Part shown: in pieces, positions 1 to 9,427 of the stretch | Layout: each line of letters opens with the position of its first letter | Position numbering within the stretch: position 1 is the first letter of the stretch | DNA from: an uncultured Selenomonas sp. | GTDB lineage: Bacteria; Bacillota; Negativicutes; Selenomonadales; Selenomonadaceae | DNA length: 45,267 nucleotides | Direction: 5' to 3' | NCBI GenBank assembly: GCA_934202005.1 | Contig: CAKPXP010000017.1 | Location: 1 to 45,267 of the forward strand | Notes under the pieces: generated by a model | What the model saw: only the letters and a program-made list of their open reading frames with translations | What the model was told of the DNA's origin: nothing | Database searches by the model: none | Program-made: the position numbers and the translations under genes

Positions 1-13
1 AGACAAACCGCAG

Positions 14-103
14 GCGTAGCCGAAGCTACGCTGAGGATTTGTTGACGACGAGAGGACAGTGCAGACGCGTGAAGACGAAGTGCCGAATTAATCAGCGGTT
101 CCT
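14..103. repeat. Left arm of a dispersed repeat with terminal hairpin
   Basis: Bases 26-103 match the reverse complement of 45190-45267 at all but about three positions. A perfect 7-base stem with a CGAA loop (14-31, GCGTAGC/GCTACGC) sits at the outer edge, and the right copy is cut off in the middle of the same hairpin. The inner end (about 85-103) resembles half of the GGAACCGCTGA palindrome seen at 19010, 34101 and 43569. The element therefore looks like a dispersed, non-coding repeat. Its identity as a MITE, REP-like or other element is unknown. Confidence 0.8.
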
Positions 104-262
104 TAAGATGATACGGTTGACCACGCAGGTCACGATGGGGAAGTAGAAACTGCCGTGTTCGCTCGTGATGTGGATATCGCCCGGCAGATGTCCGAGCGGC
201 AGGAATTTCCCGCCGAACTCCATAAGCAGGCCGACGACGAGCAAGCTTCCTATACTGGTCAA
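92..262 (-). CDS. DUF2905-like small membrane protein, probably decayed or with an unusual start
   Basis: Read on the minus strand, this stretch encodes a hydrophobic segment followed by the motif PLGHLPGDIHI, then SFYFPIVTCVV, which is the pattern of the DUF2905 family of small two-helix membrane proteins (function unknown). The frame is open for 60 codons, but no ATG lies at the expected start. The codon where the family methionine would fall (275-277) reads TAA. The first usable start is a TTG at 260-262, with a purine-rich stretch only three bases upstream; an internal ATG lies at 221-223. The stop (92-94) lies inside the flanking repeat, so the repeat supplies the C-terminus. I infer a gene damaged at its start or capped by the repeat; the family match itself is fairly clear. 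Confidence 0.5.
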   Translation of the reverse strand: MTSIGSLLVVGLLMEFGGKFLPLGHLPGDIHITSEHGSFYFPIVTCVVNRIILRNR

Positions 263-310
263 GAATCTTCCGATTTATTGTTTCTCCGTCCGCCCCATCA
301 TTCCTGCCGA

Positions 311-349
311 AAAAAATGCCCGTCGCAGAAAATTCCGCGACGGGCATTT
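311..349 (-). terminator. Intrinsic terminator, minus strand
   Basis: An 11-base stem (ATGCCCGTCGC with GCGACGGGCAT) is preceded on the plus strand by six A residues, giving a U tract for minus-strand transcripts. No minus-strand gene is visible just upstream (350-550), so the gene it once served may be lost. The rest of 350-480 shows no gene. Confidence 0.65.
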
Positions 350-484
350 GCTTCGATCGATCTCTCCCTGGCTCGTTCCCGCATCGCCCACCGCTCCGGC
401 AGACCAAGCCGGGAAAAGCCTTCCCTTCCTCTGGCGGTGCGCTGTGATGATGTAAAACTCATTGGCTGTAATATCAAATTGTAA

Positions 485-513
485 TTGACATATCTCAAGA
501 GAAGCTTTACAAT
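485..513 (+). promoter_or_regulatory. Sigma-70 type promoter of the Y-family polymerase gene
   Basis: TTGACA (485-490) and TACAAT (508-513) are separated by 17 bases, close to the consensus. An inverted repeat CAATGA/TCATTG (510-515 and 532-537) straddles the expected transcription start and could be an operator. I see no LexA-type CGAAC-N4-GTTCG box, so SOS control is not shown by the sequence. Confidence 0.75.
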
Positions 514-554
514 GAAGTCAAATGCAAACAGTCATTGCAAGGAGAGGTGTCATC

Positions 555-1868
555 ATGACAGAGCGCAGCTATCTCATCATCGATCTGAAGTCGTTTTACG
601 CGTCATGCGAGTGCGTCATGCGCGGACTCGATCCTATGACCACCGACCTGGTCGTGGCGGACGAGGAGCGCGGCCGCGAGACGATCTGCCTCGCGGTCTC
701 CCCATCGCTCAAGGCCAAGGGCGTCCGCAACCGCTGCCGCTTGTTCGAGATTCCGCCTCATCTGCACTATATCACGGCCACGCCGCGCATGCAGCTCTAT
801 CTCAACTACGCCGCTGAGATCTACAGCCTCTACCTGGACTATTTCAGCAAGGAGGATATTTTTGTCTATTCCGTCGACGAGGCCTTCATCGATCTCACTG
901 GCTATCGCATGATCTACAAGAGGACGCCGCGTGAAACGGCCAAGTTCCTGCTGCGGGAAATCGAGCGCCGTCTCGGCCTCCCCGCCACCTGCGGCATCGG
1001 CACGAACCTCTACCTCGCGAAGATCGCCCTCGATATCCAGGCGAAGCACGCACCTGACCGCATCGGCGCGCTCGATGAACAGACCTTCCGGCAAACGCTC
1101 TGGCACCATCAGCCGCTCACGGACTTCTGGCGCATCGGCCCGGGCATCAAGCGCCGGCTGCAGCGCCTGGGACTGCGTGATATGGGTGCCATCGCCCACG
1201 CGCCGTTCCGGAAGCTACGGCAGGCGTTCGGCATCGATGCCTGCATCCTCTACGATCACGCCTGGGGACGCGAGCCGACCACGCTTGCCGAGATCCACGC
1301 TTACAGGCCCGCGACGCATTCCGTCGCCACGAGCCAGATTCTGCCGCGCGATTACACGTTCCAGGAGGGTCGCATCGCGCTCATCGAGATGGCCGACCAG
1401 CTCGCGCTCGACCTGACCGCCCGCCGCATCGTCACGAAGTCCGTCACGCTCGGGATCGGCTACAGCCGCCGTCAGGACCTGCCCCTGCCGCCGTCGGGAG
1501 GCACGGCGCGGCTGCCAGAAAGCACGAATGCCAGTTCCCGCCTGACCGCAGCCCTGCTCGACCTTTATCAGGCCGAGGTCTCCCCTGTCTATCCCATCCG
1601 CCGCATCTGCCTCACCGCGAACGATGTAGAGCCTGAAGCGGTGCAGGAAATCTCGCTCTTCGCGCCTGACAATAGCGACGTCAGGGAGAGCGCGCGGCAA
1701 CGCTCCATCCTGAACATACAGGCCAAGCATGGAAAAAACGCCCTCCTGCGCGGCACCGACTATCTAGATGCTGCCACGCGCAGAGAGCGCAATGCACAAA
1801 TCGGAGGACACAAAGCCTATGGCAATCAAGAGACCGTTCTGCCGCGCAAAAATCTTCCTGCCGTTTGA
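555..1868 (+). CDS. Y-family translesion DNA polymerase (DinB/UvrX-like)
   Basis: This 437-residue protein belongs to the ImpB/MucB/SamB (Y-family) polymerases that copy past damaged template bases in the cytoplasm. The N-terminus carries the catalytic aspartate in IIDLKSFYASCECV (D10). The SVDEAFIDLT motif near residues 106-115 gives the metal-binding D108-E109 pair. A helix-hairpin-helix-like stretch (DFWRIGPGIKRRLQRLG) and a little-finger domain follow. The DLKSFYA form and the length resemble the UvrX-type branch of Firmicutes and their mobile elements more than housekeeping DinB. I chose ATG 555 because AGGAG lies 11 bases upstream; an earlier in-frame ATG at 522 has no such site. The 3' end overlaps a small gene at 1819, as is common where this polymerase has a small partner. 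Confidence 0.9.
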   Translation: MTERSYLIIDLKSFYASCECVMRGLDPMTTDLVVADEERGRETICLAVSPSLKAKGVRNRCRLFEIPPHLHYITATPRMQLYLNYAAEIYSLYLDYFSKEDIFVYSVDEAFIDLTGYRMIYKRTPRETAKFLLREIERRLGLPATCGIGTNLYLAKIALDIQAKHAPDRIGALDEQTFRQTLWHHQPLTDFWRIGPGIKRRLQRLGLRDMGAIAHAPFRKLRQAFGIDACILYDHAWGREPTTLAEIHAYRPATHSVATSQILPRDYTFQEGRIALIEMADQLALDLTARRIVTKSVTLGIGYSRRQDLPLPPSGGTARLPESTNASSRLTAALLDLYQAEVSPVYPIRRICLTANDVEPEAVQEISLFAPDNSDVRESARQRSILNIQAKHGKNALLRGTDYLDAATRRERNAQIGGHKAYGNQETVLPRKNLPAV

Positions 1869-2016
1869 CGCGCTGCCGGGGCTGCGAGATCTGCTGCGGG
1901 CGAAGGAACGCGAACACGAGAATGCTTTCTCTCCAGATCTGGCAGACGCCTGCCCCCGGGCCAGCGGTGAACAGGAAGAAGCCGCTACAGCATCAGGTGC
2001 AGTCCACGCGTGCTGA
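1819..2016 (+). CDS. Small hypothetical protein downstream of and overlapping the polymerase gene
   Basis: This 65-residue reading frame overlaps the last 50 bases of the polymerase gene in another frame. It has a good ribosome site (CGGAGGA about 11 bases before ATG 1819). The N-terminal half is basic and ordered-looking (KRPFCRAKIFLPFDALPGL), and the C-terminal half is low-complexity and acidic. I do not recognise a domain. The position, directly after and coupled to a UvrX-like polymerase, recalls the small YolD-like proteins found beside such polymerases, but the sequence does not show that family's motifs clearly. A partner or regulator of the polymerase is only an inference. Confidence 0.55.
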   Translation: MAIKRPFCRAKIFLPFDALPGLRDLLRAKEREHENAFSPDLADACPRASGEQEEAATASGAVHAC

Positions 2017-2173
2017 AAGAACGACTAGCCTCTTTTCCCATTTGGAAAAGTTGCACCGATGTTTGCCCCGCGCAACTCCGATCCGCTCCGGGCACTTCCC
2101 GCGCAGAACCGATCGGGCCTCTGGCACCGTCTCCTTCCTGATGGTCCATTGAAAACCTGGCAGAGAGAACGCA

Positions 2174-2223
2174 GAAAAGCGCTTGCCGCTGCAATGTTCC
2201 CATTGCAGCGGCAAGCGCTTTCT
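2174..2223 (-). terminator. Strong terminator of the atp operon
   Basis: A perfect stem of about 21 bases (2177-2197 with 2201-2221) and a short loop lie directly after the atpC stop codon. The plus-strand A run at 2174-2178 gives a short U tract for minus transcripts. The hairpin also faces the plus-strand polymerase unit, so it may act in both directions. Between 2017 and 2173 I see only a weak hairpin (2032-2050) and no gene. Confidence 0.85.
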
Positions 2224-2655
2224 TTATCCTTCGAATTCCGTCTTTGTCGCCTGCAGGCGCGCCATGGCGCGGTGCAGGGCGAGCTCGGCACGTTTGAAGT
2301 CGATGTCGTCGGAGGCAGGCGATCCCTGGTGGAACTTCGCTATGCGCTCCTTGGCGCGGGCGTAGGCCTGCTTCGCACGGTTGATGTCGATGTCAATCGG
2401 CTGCTCGGCGGCACTCGCGAGGACGGTGATCTTCTCTGGCGTGACTTCCATGAAGCCGCCCGCGACGGCGATGAGCTGCTCGTCGCCGTCGCCGAGCTTC
2501 ACGCGCATCGCGTGCGGCACGAGGCCGGTGACGAGCGGCGCGTGATGCGGCAGGATGCCGAGCTCGCCGCCCGTCGAGCGGACGATGAGCATCGCGATGT
2601 CCTGCGTGTAGACCACCTTGTCGGGTGAGACAATCTCCAGCTTGATGCTTGCCAT
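2224..2655 (-). CDS. atpC: ATP synthase F1 subunit epsilon
   Basis: This 143-residue protein is the epsilon subunit of the F1 rotor, which couples the c-ring to gamma and can inhibit ATP hydrolysis. It starts with the family's beta-sandwich pattern (KLEIVSPDKVVYTQDIAMLIV, residues about 4-25) and contains GELGILPHHAPLVTGL. The C-terminal half, from about residue 90, is the two-helix regulatory hairpin (AKQAYARAKERIAKF). Length and order are normal. It is the last gene of the operon, three bases after atpD, and is followed by the strong hairpin at 2174. Confidence 0.97.
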   Translation of the reverse strand: MASIKLEIVSPDKVVYTQDIAMLIVRSTGGELGILPHHAPLVTGLVPHAMRVKLGDGDEQLIAVAGGFMEVTPEKITVLASAAEQPIDIDINRAKQAYARAKERIAKFHQGSPASDDIDFKRAELALHRAMARLQATKTEFEG

Positions 2656-2658
2656 GGA

Positions 2659-4954
<2,296 letters not shown>

Positions 4955-4969
4955 AAAGAATCACCTCGC

Positions 4970-6487
4970 TCATGCCATCTTGTACGGAACGGTTTCCTTG
5001 AACTCCTTGATAGCTGCCTGGATCTCGCCCTCGAGCGCATCGTCGAGCTTCTTCTGCTCGATAATCTTCTTGCTGACCTCCGGATGCGCCGTGCGCATGA
5101 ACTTGAGGAAGCTCTCCTGGAACTCGACGACCTTGTCCACGGGGATGTCCGCGAGGAAACCGTGCACGGCCGTGTAGAGCACGAGCACCTGCTCCTCGAC
5201 GAGCAACGGGCTGTACTGCGGCTGCTTGAGCGTCTCGACAACGCGTTCGCCGCGGTCGAGCTGGGCCTTCGTCGCCTTGTCGAGGTCGGAGGCGAACTGG
5301 GAGAACGCCGCGAGCTCACGGTACTGGGCGAGGTCGAGGCGCATCGTGCCCGCGACCTGCTTCATCGCCTTGATCTGCGCCGAGCCGCCGACACGCGAGA
5401 CGGAGAGGCCGACGTTGATGGCCGGGCGGATACCGGAGTTGAAGGCATCCGTCTCGAGCATGATCTGGCCATCGGTAATGGAGATGACGTTCGTCGGGAT
5501 ATAGGCAGAGAGGTCGCCGGCCTGCGTCTCGATGATCGGCAGCGCCGTGATGGAGCCGCCGCCGAGCTCGTCGTTGAGCTTGGCCGCGCGCTCGAGCAGG
5601 CGGGAGTGCAGATAGAAGACATCGCCCGGATACGCCTCACGTCCTGGCGGGCGGCGCAGCAGCAGCGACATCGCGCGGTAGGCGGCGGCGTGCTTCGTGA
5701 GGTCATCGTAGACGCAGAGGCAGGCCTTGCCCTGGTACATGAAATGCTCCGCCATCGCGACGCCCGCGTATGGCGCGAGGTACTGCAGCGGCGCGCTGTC
5801 GGCAGCCGTCGCGGCGACGACGATGGTGTAGTCCATCGCGCCGTGCTCCTCGAACGTCTTGACGACGCGCGCGACCGTCGATGCCTTCTGGCCGATGGCG
5901 ACGTAGACGCAGATGCAGTTCTGCCCCTTCTGGTTGAGGATCGTGTCGACGGCGATGGCCGTCTTGCCGATGCCGCGATCGCCGATGATGAGCTCGCGCT
6001 GGCCGCGGCCGATCGGCACGAGCGCGTCGATGGCCTTGATGCCCGTCTGCAGCGGCTCCTTGACCGGCTTGCGGTCCGCGATGCCCGGCGCGTGGTACTC
6101 GACAGGACGCGTCTCCGTCGTCTTGATGGCGCCCTTGCCGTCGATGGGACGGCCGAGCGCGTCGACGACGCGTCCGATCATGGCCTCGCCGACCGGCACC
6201 TGCATGATCTTGCCCGTGCGCTTTACCTCGTCGCCCTCTTTGATTTCCGTGTCGCCGCCGAGGATAACGGCGCCGACATTGTCCTGCTCAAGGTTCAGGA
6301 CCAGACCGTAAATATCATGACCGAAATCGAGCAGCTCGCCGCTCATGGCCTTCTCGAGGCCGTGAATATGCGCGATGCCGTCGCCGATTTCGATGACCGT
6401 TCCGACATCATCCACATTGAGGTCCACATCGTAGTTCTTGATCTGGTCCTTGATGATGGCGGTTATTTCTTCCGGATTCATTTTCAT
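4970..6487 (-). CDS. atpA: ATP synthase F1 subunit alpha, with altered P-loop
   Basis: This 505-residue protein is the non-catalytic nucleotide-binding alpha subunit of F1. Domain order is normal: beta barrel (1-95), nucleotide-binding domain (96-380) and helical C-terminus. The arginine-finger region [12 protein letters not shown] is intact. The P-loop at residues 169-176 reads GDRGIGKT, whereas the family form is GDRQTGKT; the Lys and the last Thr that hold the phosphates and magnesium are kept. An alternative start is ATG 6481 (MNPEE), which has AAGG at a better distance; the listed ATG 6487 is two codons longer. It follows atpH by 19 bases. Confidence 0.97.
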   Translation of the reverse strand: MKMNPEEITAIIKDQIKNYDVDLNVDDVGTVIEIGDGIAHIHGLEKAMSGELLDFGHDIYGLVLNLEQDNVGAVILGGDTEIKEGDEVKRTGKIMQVPVGEAMIGRVVDALGRPIDGKGAIKTTETRPVEYHAPGIADRKPVKEPLQTGIKAIDALVPIGRGQRELIIGDRGIGKTAIAVDTILNQKGQNCICVYVAIGQKASTVARVVKTFEEHGAMDYTIVVAATAADSAPLQYLAPYAGVAMAEHFMYQGKACLCVYDDLTKHAAAYRAMSLLLRRPPGREAYPGDVFYLHSRLLERAAKLNDELGGGSITALPIIETQAGDLSAYIPTNVISITDGQIMLETDAFNSGIRPAINVGLSVSRVGGSAQIKAMKQVAGTMRLDLAQYRELAAFSQFASDLDKATKAQLDRGERVVETLKQPQYSPLLVEEQVLVLYTAVHGFLADIPVDKVVEFQESFLKFMRTAHPEVSKKIIEQKKLDDALEGEIQAAIKEFKETVPYKMA

Positions 6488-6506
6488 ACCTTGCAGTCAC
6501 CCCTCA

Positions 6507-7049
6507 TCATTTGTATGCCATCAGCTCGTCCGCGAGCGCGGAGAGCTTGCCGGTGACGCTGCCGTCGATCCGCTTATCGCCGATCCTGACGATGACGCCG
6601 CCGATGATTTTCGGGTCCTCGTGGAGCCTGAGCTTCACGATCTTCCCCGTCACGGCTTCGAGCTTGTTCCCGAGCTTCTCCCGCTGTGCCTCGCTCATGC
6701 CGTGTGCTGTCGTCACATCGGCGATCACGATGCCGCGCGCCTCGTTCGAGAGCTTCTCGAAGTCCTCTACGATGGCTGGATAGAGTGCCATGCGCCGCTT
6801 GTCCGCGAGGAGCAGCAGGAAATGGTAGACGTTCGCCGAAAGCTCTCCTTCAAAGAGCTGTTTCAAGAGCGCCTTCTTGTCGCTGCGCTGGATCAACGGG
6901 TTCGCGAAATAGCCCCAGATGCCAGGGACCGTCGAGAGATCGTCGAGGACGCGGCGCAGCTGCTCCCCGTAGGGGACGAGCTGCTGCTCCTCCTGCGCGA
7001 GCTCGAAGATGGCACTCGAATACTTGCGTGCAAGCTGTAGATTTAGCAT
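6507..7049 (-). CDS. atpH: ATP synthase F1 subunit delta (stator)
   Basis: This 180-residue protein is the delta (OSCP-like) subunit, which links the head of F1 to the b-subunit stalk. The N-terminal helical domain begins LARKYSSAIFELAQE, and the C-terminal part contains the family pattern DPKIIGGVIVRIGDKRIDGS. Length is normal. The start overlaps the end of atpF by seven bases, so the two are probably translationally coupled. Confidence 0.95.
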   Translation of the reverse strand: MLNLQLARKYSSAIFELAQEEQQLVPYGEQLRRVLDDLSTVPGIWGYFANPLIQRSDKKALLKQLFEGELSANVYHFLLLLADKRRMALYPAIVEDFEKLSNEARGIVIADVTTAHGMSEAQREKLGNKLEAVTGKIVKLRLHEDPKIIGGVIVRIGDKRIDGSVTGKLSALADELMAYK

Positions 7050-7546
7050 GACAGATCACCAATCTTGTCTTTGTCGAGCTTGTCGATGAAGTCGCCGACG
7101 AGCGCCTCGTTCTCCGAGGCCTCCATGTTCTTCTCGACGACCTTGCCGGCAGCGAGCAGTGAGAGCGCAACAATCTCTTTCTTGAGCTGGTCTGCCGCAC
7201 GCTCGCGATCGCGCTGGATCTCGGCCTGAGCAGCCTTTTTCATCTGCTCGATTTCGCGCTTCGTATCCTGCAGGCTCGTCTCGCGGTTGGACGCGGCGAC
7301 TTTCTCCGCCTTGTCCACGATGGCCTGCGCCTTCTCGCGCGCCTCGGCGAGCTGCGCCTGATAGTCCTTCTTGAGCGACTCGGCCTCAGCGACGTCCGAG
7401 TCCGCCTTCGCGAGGCTCTCGGCGATCTTGTCCTCGCGCGCCTTGATCATGCGCACGACCGGCTTGTAGCAGAGCGCGCGCAGGATGGCGACGAGGATCA
7501 GGAAGTTCAGAATCTGCGCGAAAAATGTCGCGTTAAGATCGATCAA
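7043..7546 (-). CDS. atpF: ATP synthase Fo subunit b (stator stalk)
   Basis: This 167-residue protein has one N-terminal membrane helix (FFAQILNFLILVAILRAL, residues about 8-25) followed by a long charged, heptad-like helix rich in Ala, Lys and Glu that forms the peripheral stalk. Only a single b-type gene is present, so the stalk is expected to be a b2 homodimer. It starts 33 bases after atpE. Confidence 0.96.
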   Translation of the reverse strand: MIDLNATFFAQILNFLILVAILRALCYKPVVRMIKAREDKIAESLAKADSDVAEAESLKKDYQAQLAEAREKAQAIVDKAEKVAASNRETSLQDTKREIEQMKKAAQAEIQRDRERAADQLKKEIVALSLLAAGKVVEKNMEASENEALVGDFIDKLDKDKIGDLSC

Positions 7547-7579
7547 TTCCTATGCCTCCCTTCAAAGCACCAAATGAAA

Positions 7580-7831
7580 TTATTTGATGAGCGGGTTCGC
7601 ATAGAGCATGATGAACGCAACGACGATGGCGATGATGGCCATTGCCTCGATGAGGCCGACGGAGATCAGGGTGTTCGTGAAGAGCGTGCTCTTCGCCTCC
7701 GGCTGGCGCGTGATGCCCTCGATGAAGCGACTCGTGACGAGACCATCGCCGAGACCTGCGCCGACTGCGGCAAGACCTGCCGTGATACCTGCACCGATGA
7801 GGGCTGCGGCTACCATAATTGCGTTTTCCAT
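7580..7831 (-). CDS. atpE: ATP synthase Fo subunit c (rotor ring)
   Basis: This 83-residue protein is a two-helix hairpin with the family loop RQPEAK (42-47). The ion-binding carboxylate is E62 in the second helix (GLIEAMAII). Helix one contains GLGDG, with D29 where sodium-coupled rings such as that of Propionigenium carry a glutamine. The Ser/Thr after the glutamate and the later tyrosine of sodium rings are Ala, Met and Ile here. I infer proton rather than sodium coupling. It sits between atpB and atpF in the standard order. Confidence 0.97.
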   Translation of the reverse strand: MENAIMVAAALIGAGITAGLAAVGAGLGDGLVTSRFIEGITRQPEAKSTLFTNTLISVGLIEAMAIIAIVVAFIMLYANPLIK

Positions 7832-7863
7832 GAAAAATCCTCCTTAAAAATCAATACTACAAC

Positions 7864-8538
7864 TTATGATTCTTCTTCCTCTTTGACGGCATTGGCAAGG
7901 TATGCCATCGAGAGCATCGTGAAGATGACGGCCTGGACACCGCCGATGAAGATGCTGAAGGCCAGCCAGCAGACGGCCGGAATCGGCATCCAGATCGGCA
8001 TGAGCTTCAAGAGGACGATGATCAGGATCTCGCCTGCCAGGATATTGCCGAAGAGACGGCAGGAGAGCGTGATCGGTTTGGCGATCTCCTCGATGACATT
8101 GATGACCACGAAGACCGGGGTCGGCTGGAAGAAATGCGCGACGTAGTGCATTCCCTTCTTGTAGAGCCCCAGGAAGTGGACCATGACAATGACGATGAGG
8201 GCGAGCGCCAGCGTGGTGTTCAAGTCGTTCGTCGGCGAAGACAACGTGGGAATGAGTCCGAGCCAGTTCGAGACCAGCAGGAACATGAAGAGCGAGACGA
8301 TGAAGGGCGCCAGGAACCTGCCGCTCTTCCCCATCATCGCGTCGATCTGCCCGTGCAGCCAGTTCACGATGAGCTCCACCACCATCTGCCATCCCAACGG
8401 CACGAGCTTCAGGCTGCGTGTCGCTAGGAAGGCGATGAGGATGACGACGGCCATCGTGAGCCAGGTCATGCAGAGGGTCTCCCAGTTGAAGGTAAAGCCG
8501 GCAAACTGCACTGTTTCGCGAACACCGATTTCATGCAT
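7864..8538 (-). CDS. atpB: ATP synthase Fo subunit a (ion channel)
   Basis: This 224-residue protein is the integral membrane subunit a, which provides the ion half-channels. It has five to six hydrophobic helices. The conserved segment SCRLFGNILAGE carries the essential arginine that faces the c-ring carboxylate, and a second conserved region ends in GGVQAVIFTMLSMAYL. I chose ATG 8538 (MHEIG) because GGAGG lies nine bases upstream. The gene is 32 bases before atpE. Confidence 0.96.
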   Translation of the reverse strand: MHEIGVRETVQFAGFTFNWETLCMTWLTMAVVILIAFLATRSLKLVPLGWQMVVELIVNWLHGQIDAMMGKSGRFLAPFIVSLFMFLLVSNWLGLIPTLSSPTNDLNTTLALALIVIVMVHFLGLYKKGMHYVAHFFQPTPVFVVINVIEEIAKPITLSCRLFGNILAGEILIIVLLKLMPIWMPIPAVCWLAFSIFIGGVQAVIFTMLSMAYLANAVKEEEES

Positions 8539-8571
8539 ATACCTCAACCTCCTCCCAGTGATACATCTGGG

Positions 8572-8943
8572 CTATTTCCCACCAATATTCAACACGATGA
8601 GGTGGACGAGCGCGAGTCCGTAGCAGAGCACGAAGCCAAACGCCGCCATGAGGAATACCTCGGAGGATACCGAGGCGGCGGCGAGCAGTACGAGTGCGAG
8701 TACGGCAAGGCGCAGCGCCATGCCCCAAAGCATCTGTCTGCGGGCGGTCCCAGGCGCGGCGGCAAGATGCCAGAGGCGCCAGGCCATGTTCCAGACAAAG
8801 ACCAGCGCCGCCGCGAAGCCGAGCAGGAGCGCGAACGTGAGGCCGCCCTCTCCCCTTGCCAGAAGGAGCGCCCCCACGCCGAGCGCCGCGAGCAGGAGGC
8901 TCAGGGCGAGACGCCGGAGGAATACCGATAAGAGTTCTTTCAT
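8572..8943 (-). CDS. atpI: ATP synthase subunit I (AtpI-like membrane protein)
   Basis: This 123-residue protein has four predicted membrane helices (about residues 10-28, 36-58, 70-92 and 95-118) and lies directly before atpB. Size, topology and position fit the AtpI family, which helps c-ring assembly or magnesium uptake in other bacteria. Sequence identity in this family is low, so the call rests largely on context. ATG 8943 is preceded by GGGAAG at a short distance. Confidence 0.8.
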   Translation of the reverse strand: MKELLSVFLRRLALSLLLAALGVGALLLARGEGGLTFALLLGFAAALVFVWNMAWRLWHLAAAPGTARRQMLWGMALRLAVLALVLLAAASVSSEVFLMAAFGFVLCYGLALVHLIVLNIGGK

Positions 8944-9081
8944 GCAACTTCCCAATCTTTATGTTTCGACAAGGACAGGGGAAAAACCTTTTCGCCCTAC
9001 CCTTCTTTTTCTTGATGTTTGCATAAATACAAATTATGGGCAGAGCGCGTGCCGGCGGCCAAACACACCGCCATGCAGCGG

Positions 9082-9312
9082 CTAGACGAGGCCGCCGCGC
9101 TTCAGCTGCCGGTAGAGCGTGTACATCGCGCCGGGGAAGCCGACGAGGATGCCTGTGAGCCGCCCCGCATGACCGAGGCCGAACGCTATGTCCGCCTCGT
9201 AACCGAGGAAGACGCAGATGCCGACGAAGACGACGAAGTAGATGCCGACGCCGCCGAGTATGGAAAAGGCCTTGAGCGCCTGCCTGAGCCCGTCGTCGCG
9301 ATCCTTGTCCAT
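9082..9312 (-). CDS. AtpZ/AtpI-family small membrane protein
   Basis: This 76-residue protein has two membrane helices (about 13-35 and 41-62) with the pattern GLGHAGRLTGILVGFPGAMYTLYRQL, typical of the AtpZ/AtpI (DUF/PF09527-type) proteins encoded at the head of Firmicutes atp operons. AtpZ together with AtpI has been described as a divalent-ion channel in Bacillus; this is family knowledge. I chose ATG 9312 because GGGAGGGAG lies five bases upstream. The 138-base gap to atpI has no gene and only a weak promoter-like pattern, so where the main atp promoter lies is unclear. Confidence 0.82.
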   Translation of the reverse strand: MDKDRDDGLRQALKAFSILGGVGIYFVVFVGICVFLGYEADIAFGLGHAGRLTGILVGFPGAMYTLYRQLKRGGLV

Positions 9313-9427
9313 AGCGTCTCCCTCCCTCATCTCCGCGCGCCAAATCCTACGCGCGGCCATCACACACGATCAGTCTGCCACCGCGAGACGTCCCGGCGGT
9401 CAGCCGCACGCCAGCAGCGCGCGGCAG

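Noticed and set aside
5084..6556. Long plus-strand open frame (490 codons) opposite atpA
   Set aside because: It mirrors a certain gene in a GC-rich region. The protein is Arg/Asp/Val-rich low-quality sequence with no motif and no ribosome site.
8944..9081. Main promoter of the atp operon in the gap before atpI
   Set aside because: Only a TTGGCC/CATAAT pair 18 bases apart is visible. It is too weak to list as a feature, and transcription could come from wecB.
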